Assembly (NCBI GenBank): GCA_017467625.1
Contig: JAFUSN010000003.1
Location: 1 to 64,000, forward strand
Length of the DNA stretch: 64,000 nucleotides
Source of the DNA: RGIG1681 sp017467625
GTDB taxonomy: Bacteria; Bacillota; Clostridia; Christensenellales; UBA1242
Reading direction: 5' to 3'
Below are positions 17,506 to 26,627 of the stretch, in pieces. The position numbers and the translations under genes were made by a program. The notes under the pieces were generated by a model. The model saw only the letters and a list, made by a program, of their open reading frames with translations. It ran no database searches and was not told where the DNA came from. How positions within the stretch are numbered: position 1 is the first letter of the stretch; each line of letters starts with the position of its first letter.

Positions 17506-18345
17506 ATTTGAAAGCGTTCCAGTGATATTTATTGTTGTTACATTGCTTGTGGAATCAGTTTCGGCTGGAACAAAAATTCGAGTTCCGGTTTCGTTTGGAA
17601 GCGTTAATAAATTTGTTCCAGAAATTGTGTATTCATCTGGTGAATATGTGTGAGTTGTTCCATTGTTTTCACTAACAATGCTAGTAATTGAAAATTTAGT
17701 TGGAAGTTGATCGGTCACAACAACATTTGTTGCATCAAGATTTCCACGATTTGTTAAAGTTAAAGTGTAAATCATTGTTCCGTTGTTGTTAACATTGTCA
17801 GAGCTTTGTGTCTTTTCAATTAAAACATCTGCATAATCTTCAATTGTGAGAGTTAAACTTTCACTTTGACTAACTGTGCCAGTTCCGGCTCCAGCAGTTA
17901 CTGTTACTGTGTTAATAATTTCAGTTATTCTTGATGTAATAACTTCGTCAACAGTTGTGTTGTATGTAACAATCACACTATCGCCAGATGGAAGAGTTAT
18001 TGGAAGAGTAAATTCAAGAGGATTTAAAGTTGTTGCAGAAAGTGCAGTTATGTTATCGTTGTAAATCATTTGAGCGCTTCCTGGAATGTAGTTAATAACT
18101 CCACCTGCCATATCATCACTAATTTTTATATTTGAAAGTCCACTTGAACCAATATTTGTAATTTTAGCAAAGTAGGTGATTGTTTCACCTGGTCTGTAGC
18201 TCGTTGAACTGCTTGTTAGCTCAAGATTAAAACTAAATTCATCATTGATTACCGCTGTAACAATGTTTGAATCATTCGTAACTTGTGACTGAGATCCTTC
18301 ATAGCCAAATGTAACACTAGCTTGATTTGTTATGGTTGTTGCCAT
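17503..18345 (-). CDS. DUF11 (conserved-repeat) beta-sandwich protein without signal peptide
   Basis: A 280-residue Thr/Ser/Asn-rich protein with two DUF11-type (TIGR01451-like) beta-sandwich repeats. One contains PGETITYFAKITNIGSSGL, the other GTMIYTLTLTNRGNLDATNV. The N-terminus MATTITNQASVTFGY has no signal peptide and no LPxTG or membrane anchor is present, unlike cell-surface DUF11 proteins. AGGAGGAATT places the start firmly. It lies on the opposite strand inside the division cluster, between ftsW and murA. In spore formers, leaderless DUF11 proteins could be spore-surface components, but nothing in the sequence proves that. Confidence 0.8.
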   Translation of the reverse strand: MATTITNQASVTFGYEGSQSQVTNDSNIVTAVINDEFSFNLELTSSSTSYRPGETITYFAKITNIGSSGLSNIKISDDMAGGVINYIPGSAQMIYNDNITALSATTLNPLEFTLPITLPSGDSVIVTYNTTVDEVITSRITEIINTVTVTAGAGTGTVSQSESLTLTIEDYADVLIEKTQSSDNVNNNGTMIYTLTLTNRGNLDATNVVVTDQLPTKFSITSIVSENNGTTHTYSPDEYTISGTNLLTLPNETGTRIFVPAETDSTSNVTTINITGTLSN

Positions 18346-18367
18346 AATTCCTCCTTACAGTAATTTT

Positions 18368-18387
18368 GGAAAATTCTATAATTTTCC
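18368..18387. repeat. 20-bp inverted repeat between the DUF11 gene and murA
   Basis: GGAAAATT and AATTTTCC flank the four bases CTAT. It lies in the divergent intergenic region, 23 bp upstream of the DUF11 start and 82 bp upstream of murA. It could be an operator. There is no T-run after it on either strand. Confidence 0.6.
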
Positions 18388-18469
18388 ACTAACAGTTTAT
18401 GCAAAAAGTGCGATTTGTGTTCCACAAACAATAAAAGTTCTGCTTGAATAAAATAATTTAGGAGATGTT

Positions 18470-19720
18470 ATGAGTAGTTATTTAATTGAAGGTGGAAATA
18501 AACTTTTTGGTAAAATTAAAACTGATTCTGCCAAAAACTCAATTTTACCAATTTTGGCAGCAACAGTTCTAACGGATGATGAATGTGTAATTTATGATGT
18601 TCCAATGTACCTTGATGTTTTAGAAATGATCAAAATTTTAAAAGCGCTTGGTAAAAAAGTTGAAATTAGTGATAATTCGGTAATTGTTTCGGGACCTGCA
18701 CATAGCAGTGAAGTGATTATGGATGAAGCAAAAAGGTTGAGGTCTAGTATATTTTTTATTGGGAGTTTGCTTGGAAAAAACAAAAGGGTAAGTTTTATTT
18801 CTCCGGGAGGATGCAAAATTGGGAAAAGGCCGATTGATATTCATTTGATGGGATTAAATAAACTAGGATTTGATTTTAGTGAAAATTTTGGAGTAATGAA
18901 TTTTACTGAGAAAAAATTAATGGGTTGTGTTGTTGAATTTCCATTTCCGAGCGTTGGAGCAACTGAAAATATTATGATGGCAGCAAGTTTAATTAATGGA
19001 GAAATGACAGTAATTAAACTTGCTGCAAGAGAGCCAGAAGTTGAAGATCTTGGAAAATTTATAAACTCAATGGGTGGCACGGTTTATGGACTTGGAACGG
19101 AAACAATTGTTATAATTGGAGTGAAAAAACTTCATGGAACAAGTTTTAAACCGATCGGTGATAGAATTTTAGCGGGAACATTGCTCGCTGCGACTGCAAT
19201 GTGTGGTGGGAAAGTTGAGGTTTTAGACATAAATCCCAATTTTTTGTTGCCCCTCATTGTGATTTTACGAAATTCTGGTTGCAACATAGATGTGTTTCGT
19301 GATAAAATAACATTGGAAAGTTGTGATAGACTGAAAGCAATTTCAAATTTGAAAACAGCCGTTTATCCTGGTTTTCCAACAGATTTGCAATCAATAATGC
19401 TTTCAATGATGACAATTGCAGATGGAACATCGGTTATTGAGGAAAATATTTTTGAATCTAGGTTTAAAGTTGCTGACGAACTTATTAAAATGGGTGCGAG
19501 CATAAAAATTGATGGAAATAAGGCAATTGTTAATGGAACAAAAAAATTATTTGGAGCGCAAGTTGTTTGCCCAGATTTAAGGGGTGGTGCAGCACTTGTT
19601 CTTGCAGGACTTGTTGCAAAAGGAACTTCACAAGTTGATGATGTTTTTCATATAGAAAGAGGATATTTCAATTTTGATGAAAAACTAAAATCGCTTGGAG
19701 CAAAAATAACGAAGGAATAA
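18470..19720 (+). CDS. murA: UDP-N-acetylglucosamine 1-carboxyvinyltransferase
   Basis: First committed enzyme of peptidoglycan synthesis; transfers enolpyruvate from PEP to UDP-GlcNAc. The 416-residue protein keeps the catalytic loop GGCKIGKRPID with Cys115, the residue attacked by fosfomycin, so no Asp-type resistance substitution is present. The KNSILPILAA motif near the N-terminus and PGFPTDLQSIM are also conserved. TTAGGAGATG precedes the ATG. ftsQ follows after 3 bp. Its place here replaces the murG-murB segment seen in many dcw clusters. Confidence 0.97.
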   Translation: MSSYLIEGGNKLFGKIKTDSAKNSILPILAATVLTDDECVIYDVPMYLDVLEMIKILKALGKKVEISDNSVIVSGPAHSSEVIMDEAKRLRSSIFFIGSLLGKNKRVSFISPGGCKIGKRPIDIHLMGLNKLGFDFSENFGVMNFTEKKLMGCVVEFPFPSVGATENIMMAASLINGEMTVIKLAAREPEVEDLGKFINSMGGTVYGLGTETIVIIGVKKLHGTSFKPIGDRILAGTLLAATAMCGGKVEVLDINPNFLLPLIVILRNSGCNIDVFRDKITLESCDRLKAISNLKTAVYPGFPTDLQSIMLSMMTIADGTSVIEENIFESRFKVADELIKMGASIKIDGNKAIVNGTKKLFGAQVVCPDLRGGAALVLAGLVAKGTSQVDDVFHIERGYFNFDEKLKSLGAKITKE

Positions 19721-19723
19721 AAC

Positions 19724-20590
19724 ATGAAAAGAAAAAAATTCTGGATAGTGTTTAGCATTGTGCTTGTTTGCGTTGTTGCAATCAACGTATTTTTTGCCTT
19801 GCTGTTTAGAATTCAAAAGGTTGATGTTGAGTTTAGGCAAAGAGCTGAAGCAACTTCAACAAATCTTCCATCAAATGTTCAACAAAAAGTTTTAGATAGT
19901 GGCAATTTTCCATATGGTCTTAGTATTCTGTTTGTTAGCGTTAACAGAAATGTTGCTACCATTGAAAAAGATATTCCATATGTAAAAGTTAATCAAGTTA
20001 TAAGATATTTTCCAAATAGACTTGGGGTTTATATTAGTGAAAGAACTCCAAAGTTTAGAGTTAGGGACACATATGAAACTGATAAGTGGTATATTTTGGA
20101 TGAAGATTTTAAAGTTTTAGACAGGGTTACAACCGCAGAACTTATTGATGGTTCATCTCATTACAATGAAACAACAATGTTTTATTATGACAAAACATTT
20201 GAAGTTGATCCAAACTATTTAACAATTGAAGCTCAAGTTGGTGAGTTTATTTCAAAACCTGAACAAATGGAACTTCTTGTTAAAATTGCAGATGGAATTT
20301 ATGCTGCAACAACAGATGTTTCAAGGGTTAAAAATGTTTTAATTGAAGAAGTTGATGGTGAAAAACATATTGAACTTACAATGAAAACTTCAGCATCTGG
20401 AAATGATACAGGTGGAAAAATTTTAATTACCGGAACCGATAACATTGAAGTCAAAGTTCAGGCTGCGGTGTATACATATGTTGATAAAATTTGGAAAAGT
20501 GATGATCCAAGCATTGATCAAACAAGCATTGTGTTTGTTGTTACCGTTGATGCAAACGGAAAAATTAATGTGCTTCAAACCGAAGAGTAA
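19724..20590 (+). CDS. ftsQ: FtsQ/DivIB-type cell division protein
   Basis: Bitopic septal protein of 288 residues. It has a short basic cytoplasmic tail, one membrane helix (about 6-28) and then a POTRA-like domain. IPYVKVNQVIRYFPNRLGVYI, at about 84-104, is the conserved segment, followed by SERTP. The external beta domain fills the rest. FtsQ/DivIB scaffolds FtsL and DivIC to the septal synthase. It starts 3 bp after murA and precedes ftsA-ftsZ, which fits the standard order. Sequence divergence is high, so the call combines motif, topology and position. Confidence 0.85.
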   Translation: MKRKKFWIVFSIVLVCVVAINVFFALLFRIQKVDVEFRQRAEATSTNLPSNVQQKVLDSGNFPYGLSILFVSVNRNVATIEKDIPYVKVNQVIRYFPNRLGVYISERTPKFRVRDTYETDKWYILDEDFKVLDRVTTAELIDGSSHYNETTMFYYDKTFEVDPNYLTIEAQVGEFISKPEQMELLVKIADGIYAATTDVSRVKNVLIEEVDGEKHIELTMKTSASGNDTGGKILITGTDNIEVKVQAAVYTYVDKIWKSDDPSIDQTSIVFVVTVDANGKINVLQTEE

Positions 20591-20668
20591 AGAGAGGCAA
20601 AGGCCTTTCTTTTTTTTGTTTAAGTTGTGTAAAATAGCACATAATTTGAATAATTAAAGGTTTTTTAT

Positions 20669-20697
20669 TTGACACAAAAAAGTTATGTGAATATACT
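20669..20697 (+). promoter_or_regulatory. Promoter of ftsA-ftsZ
   Basis: TTGACA (20669-20674), 17-bp spacer, TATACT (20692-20697), placed 30 bp upstream of ftsA. An imperfect hairpin with a T-run at about 20590-20620 ends the upstream operon. Confidence 0.85.
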
Positions 20698-20726
20698 TTA
20701 ATTATATAAACTAAATGTGAGATAAA

Positions 20727-21866
20727 ATGAGAGAAGTCGCAGCAATAATTGATATTGGTTCATCATCAATCGTTACGCTTGTTGGTGAAAATGGAGTTAA
20801 TGGAACCTTTAACATTTTGGGTAGAGGTAATGTTTCTTATGCTGGTTTTCAAAATGCAGAATTTTTGGAACCAGAAAATTTAAAGTTTGCAATGGCTTCT
20901 TCAATTTCATATGCTGAAATGCAGTCTGATTTGAAAATCACAGAGGTTTTTGTTGGTGTTCCTGGAGAATTTTGTTCGTGTGTAACAAAATCTGTTGATT
21001 TAACATTTCCAAAACCAAAAAGAGTAACAGAATTTGATGTTGAAAATATTTTTAAAAGTGGTTCAAATTTCACAAATCCAAATTATTCACTTATAAATCA
21101 TTCAGTTATCTATTATGACATTGATGATGTTAAAAAAGTAATTGACCCAATTGATATGAAAGCGAAAAAAGTAAGTGGTCACATTTCATATATATTAGCT
21201 GATGTGAAGTTTTTGAAACTCATGAAAGAAATTTTTGCAGAACTTAGAATTACAGTTGCAGGCTATGTTTCATCAATTTTAGCTGAGGTGTTATATTTGT
21301 TTGAACCAAGTGTTCGTGATAAATATGTGCTTCTGGTTGATTGTGGCTACATCACAACAAATGTTGCACTTGCAAGAGGAAATGCACTTTTGTTTTTGAA
21401 TAGTTTTTCAATGGGTGGAGGATATATAACAAGTGATTTATCTCAATGCTTGAAAATTAGTTTTGCAGAAGCAAAGCGTTTAAAAAGAAAAGTTGTTTTG
21501 GGCTGGAATGCAAAACCAACTGATAAATATCAAGTTGAAGGCGATGAACAAATGCTGACTTATCAAGCAAAAGTAACAAATGAAATTGTTGCTGACCGTG
21601 TTGAAATGATTGCTGATTACATTCAAAAGTGTTTAGATAGATGCATATACGCAATTCCAGAATTTCTTCCTATTTATTTAACTGGTGGTGGGCTTTGCCA
21701 CATTGTTGGTGCAAACCATCTTTTAAGCAATAAATTAAAACGAAAAGTTGAAATTACAACATCAAGGGACTTGAATAGAATAAAGCCATTTGATGCTTCC
21801 GAAGAGGGGCTTTTAAATTTGGTTTTAAATAATGAAGATTTGCTTGATGAAATTTTAGTAAAATAA
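20727..21866 (+). CDS. ftsA: Cell division protein FtsA
   Basis: Actin-like ATPase that anchors FtsZ to the membrane. The 379-residue protein has the phosphate-1 motif IIDIGSSSIVTLVGE at the N-terminus, the second phosphate loop LLVDCGYITTNVALARG and the adenosine motif PIYLTGGGLCHIVG. The expected C-terminal amphipathic anchor is less clear; the last residues are NLVLNNEDLLDEILVK. It is somewhat diverged from Bacillus FtsA. ftsZ follows 11 bp later. Confidence 0.92.
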   Translation: MREVAAIIDIGSSSIVTLVGENGVNGTFNILGRGNVSYAGFQNAEFLEPENLKFAMASSISYAEMQSDLKITEVFVGVPGEFCSCVTKSVDLTFPKPKRVTEFDVENIFKSGSNFTNPNYSLINHSVIYYDIDDVKKVIDPIDMKAKKVSGHISYILADVKFLKLMKEIFAELRITVAGYVSSILAEVLYLFEPSVRDKYVLLVDCGYITTNVALARGNALLFLNSFSMGGGYITSDLSQCLKISFAEAKRLKRKVVLGWNAKPTDKYQVEGDEQMLTYQAKVTNEIVADRVEMIADYIQKCLDRCIYAIPEFLPIYLTGGGLCHIVGANHLLSNKLKRKVEITTSRDLNRIKPFDASEEGLLNLVLNNEDLLDEILVK

Positions 21867-21877
21867 CGAGGTGTAAG

Positions 21878-23296
21878 ATGGAAATAAATAACATAACTCC
21901 AATTTGTAAAATTTTAGTTATTGGTGTTGGTGGTGGCGGATGCAACGCTGTTAACAGAATGATTGTTTCAGGATTAAAAAGTGCATCTTTTGTTGCTGCA
22001 AACACAGACAAACAAGCATTAATGCTCAGCAAATCAGCAGTTCAAATTCAACTTGGTGAAAAACTTACAAAGGGTCTTGGTGCTGGCGCTGATCCAGAAA
22101 TTGGAAGAAAGGCGGCAGAAGAGTCAAGAGCCCAAATCACTGAAAAACTTAGGGGTGTTGACCTTGTTTTCATCACTGCCGGAATGGGTGGTGGAACTGG
22201 AACGGGTGCTGCACCAGTAATTGCAAGCATAGCAAAAGAGATGGGAATTTTAACAATTGCAGTTGTTACAAAACCATTTGAATTTGAAGGAAAAACAAGA
22301 CTTGCAAATGCAGAACTTGGAATTAAAAATCTCAGCAAATGTGTTGACACGCTTGTTGTTATTCCAAATGACAGACTTCTTTCAATTGTTCCAAAGGGAA
22401 CAAGTATTGTTGATGCATTTAAATATGCTGATGAAGTTTTAAGACAAGGAATTCAAGGAATTTCCGATTTGATTGCAACTCCATCTCTCATTAATCTTGA
22501 CTTTGCCGATGTTAGAACCGTAATGAAAAACAGAGGTTTGGCTCACATGGGAATTGGCGAAGGTAAGGGCGAAAAGAGAAATGAACTTGCAGTTCGTCAG
22601 GCAATTGCAAGTCCACTTCTTGAAACTTCAATTAACGGAGCAAAGGCTGTTATTATCAATGTTAAGGGTGGATTTGATTTAACTCTTGAAGAAGTTAATG
22701 ATGCTGTTCACATGGTTAAAGATGTGGTTTCACCTGATGCAAACACAATTTTTGGTGCAACAATTGATGAAAACTATAATGACAGAATGATTGTTACTAT
22801 TGTTGCAACAGGATTTGAGGGAAGTAAATTTGAAAATGCAACAAATCCTGCTCAAAGGCAAGGGCTTGGGCAAGTTGTTCCAAAGCCACAGGATTCTGGA
22901 AATTTTGACAAAAACAAATATAATGACTTTGTTGCAGGAAAGCCTGTAATATCTTCATTATTCGATCGTGGTTTTGGAGAGGCTCCAAAACAAGAGCAAC
23001 CAAGAGAAAATACTTCAAGATATTCTGATGTTGATCTTTGGAATAAACTTTCAAACACAGAAGTGAAGCAGGGTGTCAATGATCAAACGAATGCTGAATT
23101 TGAAAGAAAATATGGTCAAATCAATCAGGCACCGGTTCAAAGACCAGTTCAACAACCTGTTCAACCTCAAGTTGTTCAACAACAACCTGTTCAACCTCAG
23201 CAACCACGTCCAGTTCAAACCGGTGACACAAACTCAAGAATAAATATTGATGATCCTGAAATCCCACCATTTTTGCGTAGAAAGTTCAATAAATAA
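21878..23296 (+). CDS. ftsZ: Cell division protein FtsZ
   Basis: Tubulin-like GTPase that forms the Z ring. In the 472-residue protein the GTP-binding signature GGGTGTG is at 104-110, and the T7 synergy loop reads NLDFADVRTVM. After the globular core (about 320 residues) comes a disordered linker ending in a Gln/Pro/Val-rich stretch (VQQPVQPQVVQQQPVQPQQ). The conserved C-terminal peptide DPEIPPFLRRKF then binds FtsA. The linker is longer than usual. ACGAGGTGTAAG precedes the ATG and a strong terminator follows. Confidence 0.98.
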   Translation: MEINNITPICKILVIGVGGGGCNAVNRMIVSGLKSASFVAANTDKQALMLSKSAVQIQLGEKLTKGLGAGADPEIGRKAAEESRAQITEKLRGVDLVFITAGMGGGTGTGAAPVIASIAKEMGILTIAVVTKPFEFEGKTRLANAELGIKNLSKCVDTLVVIPNDRLLSIVPKGTSIVDAFKYADEVLRQGIQGISDLIATPSLINLDFADVRTVMKNRGLAHMGIGEGKGEKRNELAVRQAIASPLLETSINGAKAVIINVKGGFDLTLEEVNDAVHMVKDVVSPDANTIFGATIDENYNDRMIVTIVATGFEGSKFENATNPAQRQGLGQVVPKPQDSGNFDKNKYNDFVAGKPVISSLFDRGFGEAPKQEQPRENTSRYSDVDLWNKLSNTEVKQGVNDQTNAEFERKYGQINQAPVQRPVQQPVQPQVVQQQPVQPQQPRPVQTGDTNSRINIDDPEIPPFLRRKFNK

Positions 23297-23309
23297 AATC
23301 ATATAATTT

Positions 23310-23350
23310 AAAAGCATATCAAAAATTTATAAGATATGCTTTTTTGTTTT
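23310..23350 (+). terminator. Rho-independent terminator after ftsZ
   Basis: AAAAGCATATC pairs with GATATGCTTTT around a 12-nt loop, then further T. Confidence 0.9.
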
Positions 23351-23397
23351 TATTTATTTTCAGTTTGTTTTATAATGTGAATGTGAGGTATGAAAAT

Positions 23398-25026
23398 ATG
23401 GATGCAAATTCAAAATATAAAATTTGGTTAAAAAATTCAACAAACAAACAAATTTTAGCTGAGCTTAAAGCAATGAATAAAAATGATATTGAAAGTGCAT
23501 TTTTTAAGGATATTGAGTTTGGAACGGCGGGGCTTCGTGGCATTGTTGGAGCTGGAAGCAATTGTATGAATATTTACACTGTTGGAAGGGTTGCTGAATC
23601 AATTGCAATTTATATGAAAAATAAGGATTTTAAATCAGTGGCAATTAGTTATGATAGCCGAATTAAATCACTTGATTTTGCAAAATTATCAGCCAGAATT
23701 TTTGCGTATTACGGAATTAAAGTTTACTTTGCTGATCAAATGCTTGCAACTCCATTTTTATCATACATGGTTCGTTATTATCATGCAGATATTGGTGTCA
23801 TGATTACTGCCAGCCACAATCCAAAGGATTATAATGGTTATAAAGTTTACAGTAGTGACGGGTGTCAGCTTTTAGATGAGCCTTGCTTTGAAATTATGAA
23901 AATTGCTGAAAATGTTAGTCTTTTTGAAAGAAATATGATTTCTTTCGCGGAGGCTCAAAAACTTGGGTTGATTGAATTTACTGATCTCACCATCAAAAAT
24001 AGTTATTCTGCTGTTGTTGAAGCTCAAAGTTTAAATAAAATTAAAAATATTACAGCGGTTTACACTTCATTAAATGGAGTTGGAATGAACACAATTCCAC
24101 GCGTTTTGGTTGAAATGGGCGCTACACTTATATTTAACAAAATTCAATGTAAGCCAAATAAAAATTTTACAACATGTCCTTATCCAAACCCTGAGAGAGA
24201 TGATGTTTATCCAACATCAATAAAACTCGCAAATGCTCATAATGCCGATTTAATTTTGGCAAGTGATCCAGATGCAGATAGGATTGGGGTGTGCGTTAAG
24301 CATAATAACGAGTTTGTTCATTTAACTGGGAACGAAATTGGCGTGCTTTTAATTGATTACTTGCTTTCAAATAACAAAAATCCAAATGGTTATATTGTTA
24401 AAAGTGTTGTTTCAACGGAGCTTGCAACGGAACTTGCAAAGAAATATGGTGTTAAAATTAAAAATGTTTTAACAGGTTTTAGGTTTATTGGAAATTTTAT
24501 AACCAATCTTGAAAAAGATGGAAAAGAAAATGAATTTATTTTTGGATTTGAAGAGAGTTCTGGTTATTTAGCTGGAACTTTTGTGCGTGATAAAGATGCA
24601 ACTGTTGCAAGTATGTTAATTGCTGAACTTGCCAGTGAACTCAAAAAACAAAATAAAACTTTAGTAACCAGATTAAATGAAATTTATGATGAATTTGGAT
24701 ATCACCAAAGCAAAACACTTTCATATAGGTTTGAAGGTGAAGATGGTTTTAAAAAGATGCAAAACATTTTGCTCAAATTTAGAACTAATTCTCCAAAACA
24801 GTTTGCAGATAAAAAAGTTATTAAAGTTTTAGATTATGAAACGGAGATTGATGATCTTCCAAAGGCCAACATGATTGTTTTTAAATTGAGTGATGGTGCT
24901 CAAATTATTGTTAGGCCGTCAGGAACAGAGCCGCTGATTAAATTTTATGTTTCAACTAGCCGAACAAAAGATCAAAATTTAAAGGATTTTGAACTTCTTC
25001 AAAATGCAATTGAAAAGATGATTTAA
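23398..25026 (+). CDS. Phosphoglucomutase/phosphomannomutase family protein
   Basis: Alpha-D-phosphohexomutase of 542 residues. The active-site serine is in TASHNPKDYNGYKVY, the metal-binding loop is DPDADRIG, the sugar loop is FGFEESSGYLAG and the phosphate-binding loop is RPSGTEPLIKFY. The length fits the PgcA-type phosphoglucomutases, which are longer than the roughly 450-residue GlmM. GTGAGG precedes ATG 23398 and TATAAT (23371-23376) lies upstream. A longer TTG start reaches into the ftsZ terminator and is rejected. The product would supply glucose-1-phosphate for glycan synthesis. Confidence 0.92.
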   Translation: MDANSKYKIWLKNSTNKQILAELKAMNKNDIESAFFKDIEFGTAGLRGIVGAGSNCMNIYTVGRVAESIAIYMKNKDFKSVAISYDSRIKSLDFAKLSARIFAYYGIKVYFADQMLATPFLSYMVRYYHADIGVMITASHNPKDYNGYKVYSSDGCQLLDEPCFEIMKIAENVSLFERNMISFAEAQKLGLIEFTDLTIKNSYSAVVEAQSLNKIKNITAVYTSLNGVGMNTIPRVLVEMGATLIFNKIQCKPNKNFTTCPYPNPERDDVYPTSIKLANAHNADLILASDPDADRIGVCVKHNNEFVHLTGNEIGVLLIDYLLSNNKNPNGYIVKSVVSTELATELAKKYGVKIKNVLTGFRFIGNFITNLEKDGKENEFIFGFEESSGYLAGTFVRDKDATVASMLIAELASELKKQNKTLVTRLNEIYDEFGYHQSKTLSYRFEGEDGFKKMQNILLKFRTNSPKQFADKKVIKVLDYETEIDDLPKANMIVFKLSDGAQIIVRPSGTEPLIKFYVSTSRTKDQNLKDFELLQNAIEKMI

Positions 25027-25058
25027 AATCAAGATTACAAAAAACACAGGAATAAAGT

Positions 25059-25094
25059 AAAAGCAGACTTTTTTTGAAAAAATCTGCTTTTTTT
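25059..25094 (+). terminator. Rho-independent terminator after the phosphohexomutase gene
   Basis: AAAGCAGA pairs with TCTGCTTT, extended by a T-run pairing with an A-run, and followed by more T. Confidence 0.85.
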
Positions 25095-25097
25095 CTA

Positions 25098-25129
25098 TTG
25101 TAATTAGAATAAGTAAATAATTTTATAAT
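25098..25129 (+). promoter_or_regulatory. Candidate spoIIGA-sigE promoter with a long spacer
   Basis: TATAAT at 25124-25129 lies only 6 bp before the ATG, with TTGTAA at 25098-25103 (20-bp spacer). The Bacillus spoIIG promoter is known for an over-long spacer activated by Spo0A. No clear Spo0A box (TGTCGAA) was seen. Confidence 0.45.
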
Positions 25130-25135
25130 ATCAGC

Positions 25136-25921
25136 ATGATGATGTATATTTTAATCTTTGTAATTTCAATAACATTAGATTTGTTTTCCACATTCTTTGT
25201 TTCAAAAATTATGAATTTGAAAGTTCCATTGTTTGAGCTATTTTTCTCACAGATTTTTTACATTATTGCTTTAACTTTATTTTTGTTTTGTGGTTTGCAA
25301 ATTTATGTTTTTCTAATTATTAAATTTTTTATGACTTTTGCTGTTGCATTTTTAATTACTGATGACTATCATTTTAAAAAAATTATAAAAATCTCGTTAA
25401 TTTTATTTGCTTCATTAATGATGATTTATGGCTTTTGGATATTTTTTGATATGTTTACAAAAGCGGTAATTTATGAACTTTTTGGTAAAAATTTAGATTA
25501 TTTGAACCATATTTTTGTGTTTTTTGCAGAAATTTTGTTTATTTTTTTAATATTTATATCAACCAAAAGTGTATCAAATTTTGCTGATATCACAAAAAGA
25601 AAATTAAAAGTGTCATTTTGTATTTTTGGCAAGCATATATTAGTTACTGGCTTAATTGATAGTGGAAATATGCTCTACAATGGTTTAGAACCTGTTTTAA
25701 TTTTAAAAAAATCAATTGTAAATGAATTGATTAGTGAAAGTATTTACCAAAATTTAAAAAGAATTAGGTGTGTTGGTGTCGACGAAATGCAATTTGAAAT
25801 TCCTGTTATTAGCTCAGTTGAAGTTGAGTTTGAAGGATCAAAAAAAATTTGTTCGATTGGACTGGTTAATTATGATTTTGGTAAAAAATTTGATTGTTTG
25901 ATTCATAGAGATTGTGTTTGA
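25136..25921 (+). CDS. spoIIGA: Sporulation sigma-E factor processing protease SpoIIGA
   Basis: Membrane aspartic protease that cleaves pro-sigma-E in the mother cell. The N-terminal half (about 1-155) has five hydrophobic helices. The C-terminal half is a protease domain with the signature GLIDSGNMLYN, whose Asp is the catalytic residue. At 261 residues it is shorter than Bacillus SpoIIGA (about 309). Three ATG codons in a row open the gene and no ribosome site precedes them, whereas TATAAT lies 6 bp upstream, so the mRNA may be leaderless. It ends in TGA directly at the ribosome site of sigE. The pair is the classic spoIIG operon. Confidence 0.92.
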   Translation: MMMYILIFVISITLDLFSTFFVSKIMNLKVPLFELFFSQIFYIIALTLFLFCGLQIYVFLIIKFFMTFAVAFLITDDYHFKKIIKISLILFASLMMIYGFWIFFDMFTKAVIYELFGKNLDYLNHIFVFFAEILFIFLIFISTKSVSNFADITKRKLKVSFCIFGKHILVTGLIDSGNMLYNGLEPVLILKKSIVNELISESIYQNLKRIRCVGVDEMQFEIPVISSVEVEFEGSKKICSIGLVNYDFGKKFDCLIHRDCV

Positions 25922-25929
25922 GGAGGTTT

Positions 25930-26625
25930 ATGTTTAAATTTTTATTTAGCTACTTTAAAAACAAAAAAAGAAATGAAATTTTTTACATTGCAAATGGAAC
26001 AGAAATTTTACCTGAAAAATTATCCACCTCAGAAGAAATTGAATTATCTGTCAAAATGAAAAATGGTGATAGAGCTGCGAGATGTGAATTGATTGAGCGA
26101 AATTTAAGGCTTGTTGTTTATACAGCTCAAAAATTTATTAGTGCAAATGACAATATTGAAGATTTGATTAGTATTGGAACAATTGGTTTAATTAAGGCGG
26201 TTGAATCTTTTGACGCTGAAAAAAATATAAAAATGGCAACATATGCTTCAAGATGCATTGAAAATGAAATTTTGATGCACTTGCGCAAATTGAATAAAAT
26301 TAGAAAAGAGGTTTCTCTTGATGAACCTCTTAATACTGATGCTGAGGGAAATGAACTGTGTATAGCTGATGTTTTGACGGATGAAGAAAACACAGTTTCA
26401 AAAAATTTAGATAAAGAAGATGAAACCTCTAATTTAAAATTAGTTTTAAACTCACTTTCAAACAAAGAAAAGGAAATTATGTGTATGCGTTATGGGCTTA
26501 CAGGGAAAGAAGAAATGACACAAAAGCAAGTTGCTGATTACTTTGAAATTTCACAGTCATATATTTCTAGAATTGAAAAGAAAATTTTAAGTAAAATGAA
26601 AACTGAAATTTTAAAACTTGCATAA
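25930..26625 (+). CDS. sigE: RNA polymerase sporulation sigma factor SigE
   Basis: Mother-cell sigma factor of 231 residues. It has a hydrophobic/basic pro-region (FKFLFSYFKNKKRNEIFYIANG), then region 2 with IERNLRLVVYTAQKF and NIEDLISIGTIGLIKAVESF, and region 4 ending QKQVADYFEISQSYISRIEK. The pro-sequence and direct linkage to spoIIGA support sigma-E rather than sigma-K. The ATG at 25930 follows AGGAGG (25921-25926); an in-frame TTG further upstream is not used. sigG converges on it with 2 bp between the stop codons. Confidence 0.95.
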   Translation: MFKFLFSYFKNKKRNEIFYIANGTEILPEKLSTSEEIELSVKMKNGDRAARCELIERNLRLVVYTAQKFISANDNIEDLISIGTIGLIKAVESFDAEKNIKMATYASRCIENEILMHLRKLNKIRKEVSLDEPLNTDAEGNELCIADVLTDEENTVSKNLDKEDETSNLKLVLNSLSNKEKEIMCMRYGLTGKEEMTQKQVADYFEISQSYISRIEKKILSKMKTEILKLA

Positions 26626-26627
26626 GT

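Noticed and set aside
17326..17511. Frame of 61 codons on the plus strand
   Set aside because: Starts within the smaller protein-like frame at 17304 and runs into the bidirectional terminator; composition is less likely.
25030..25135. Spo0A box near the spoIIGA promoter
   Set aside because: No TGTCGAA or close variant was found; only the long spacer resembles the Bacillus promoter.
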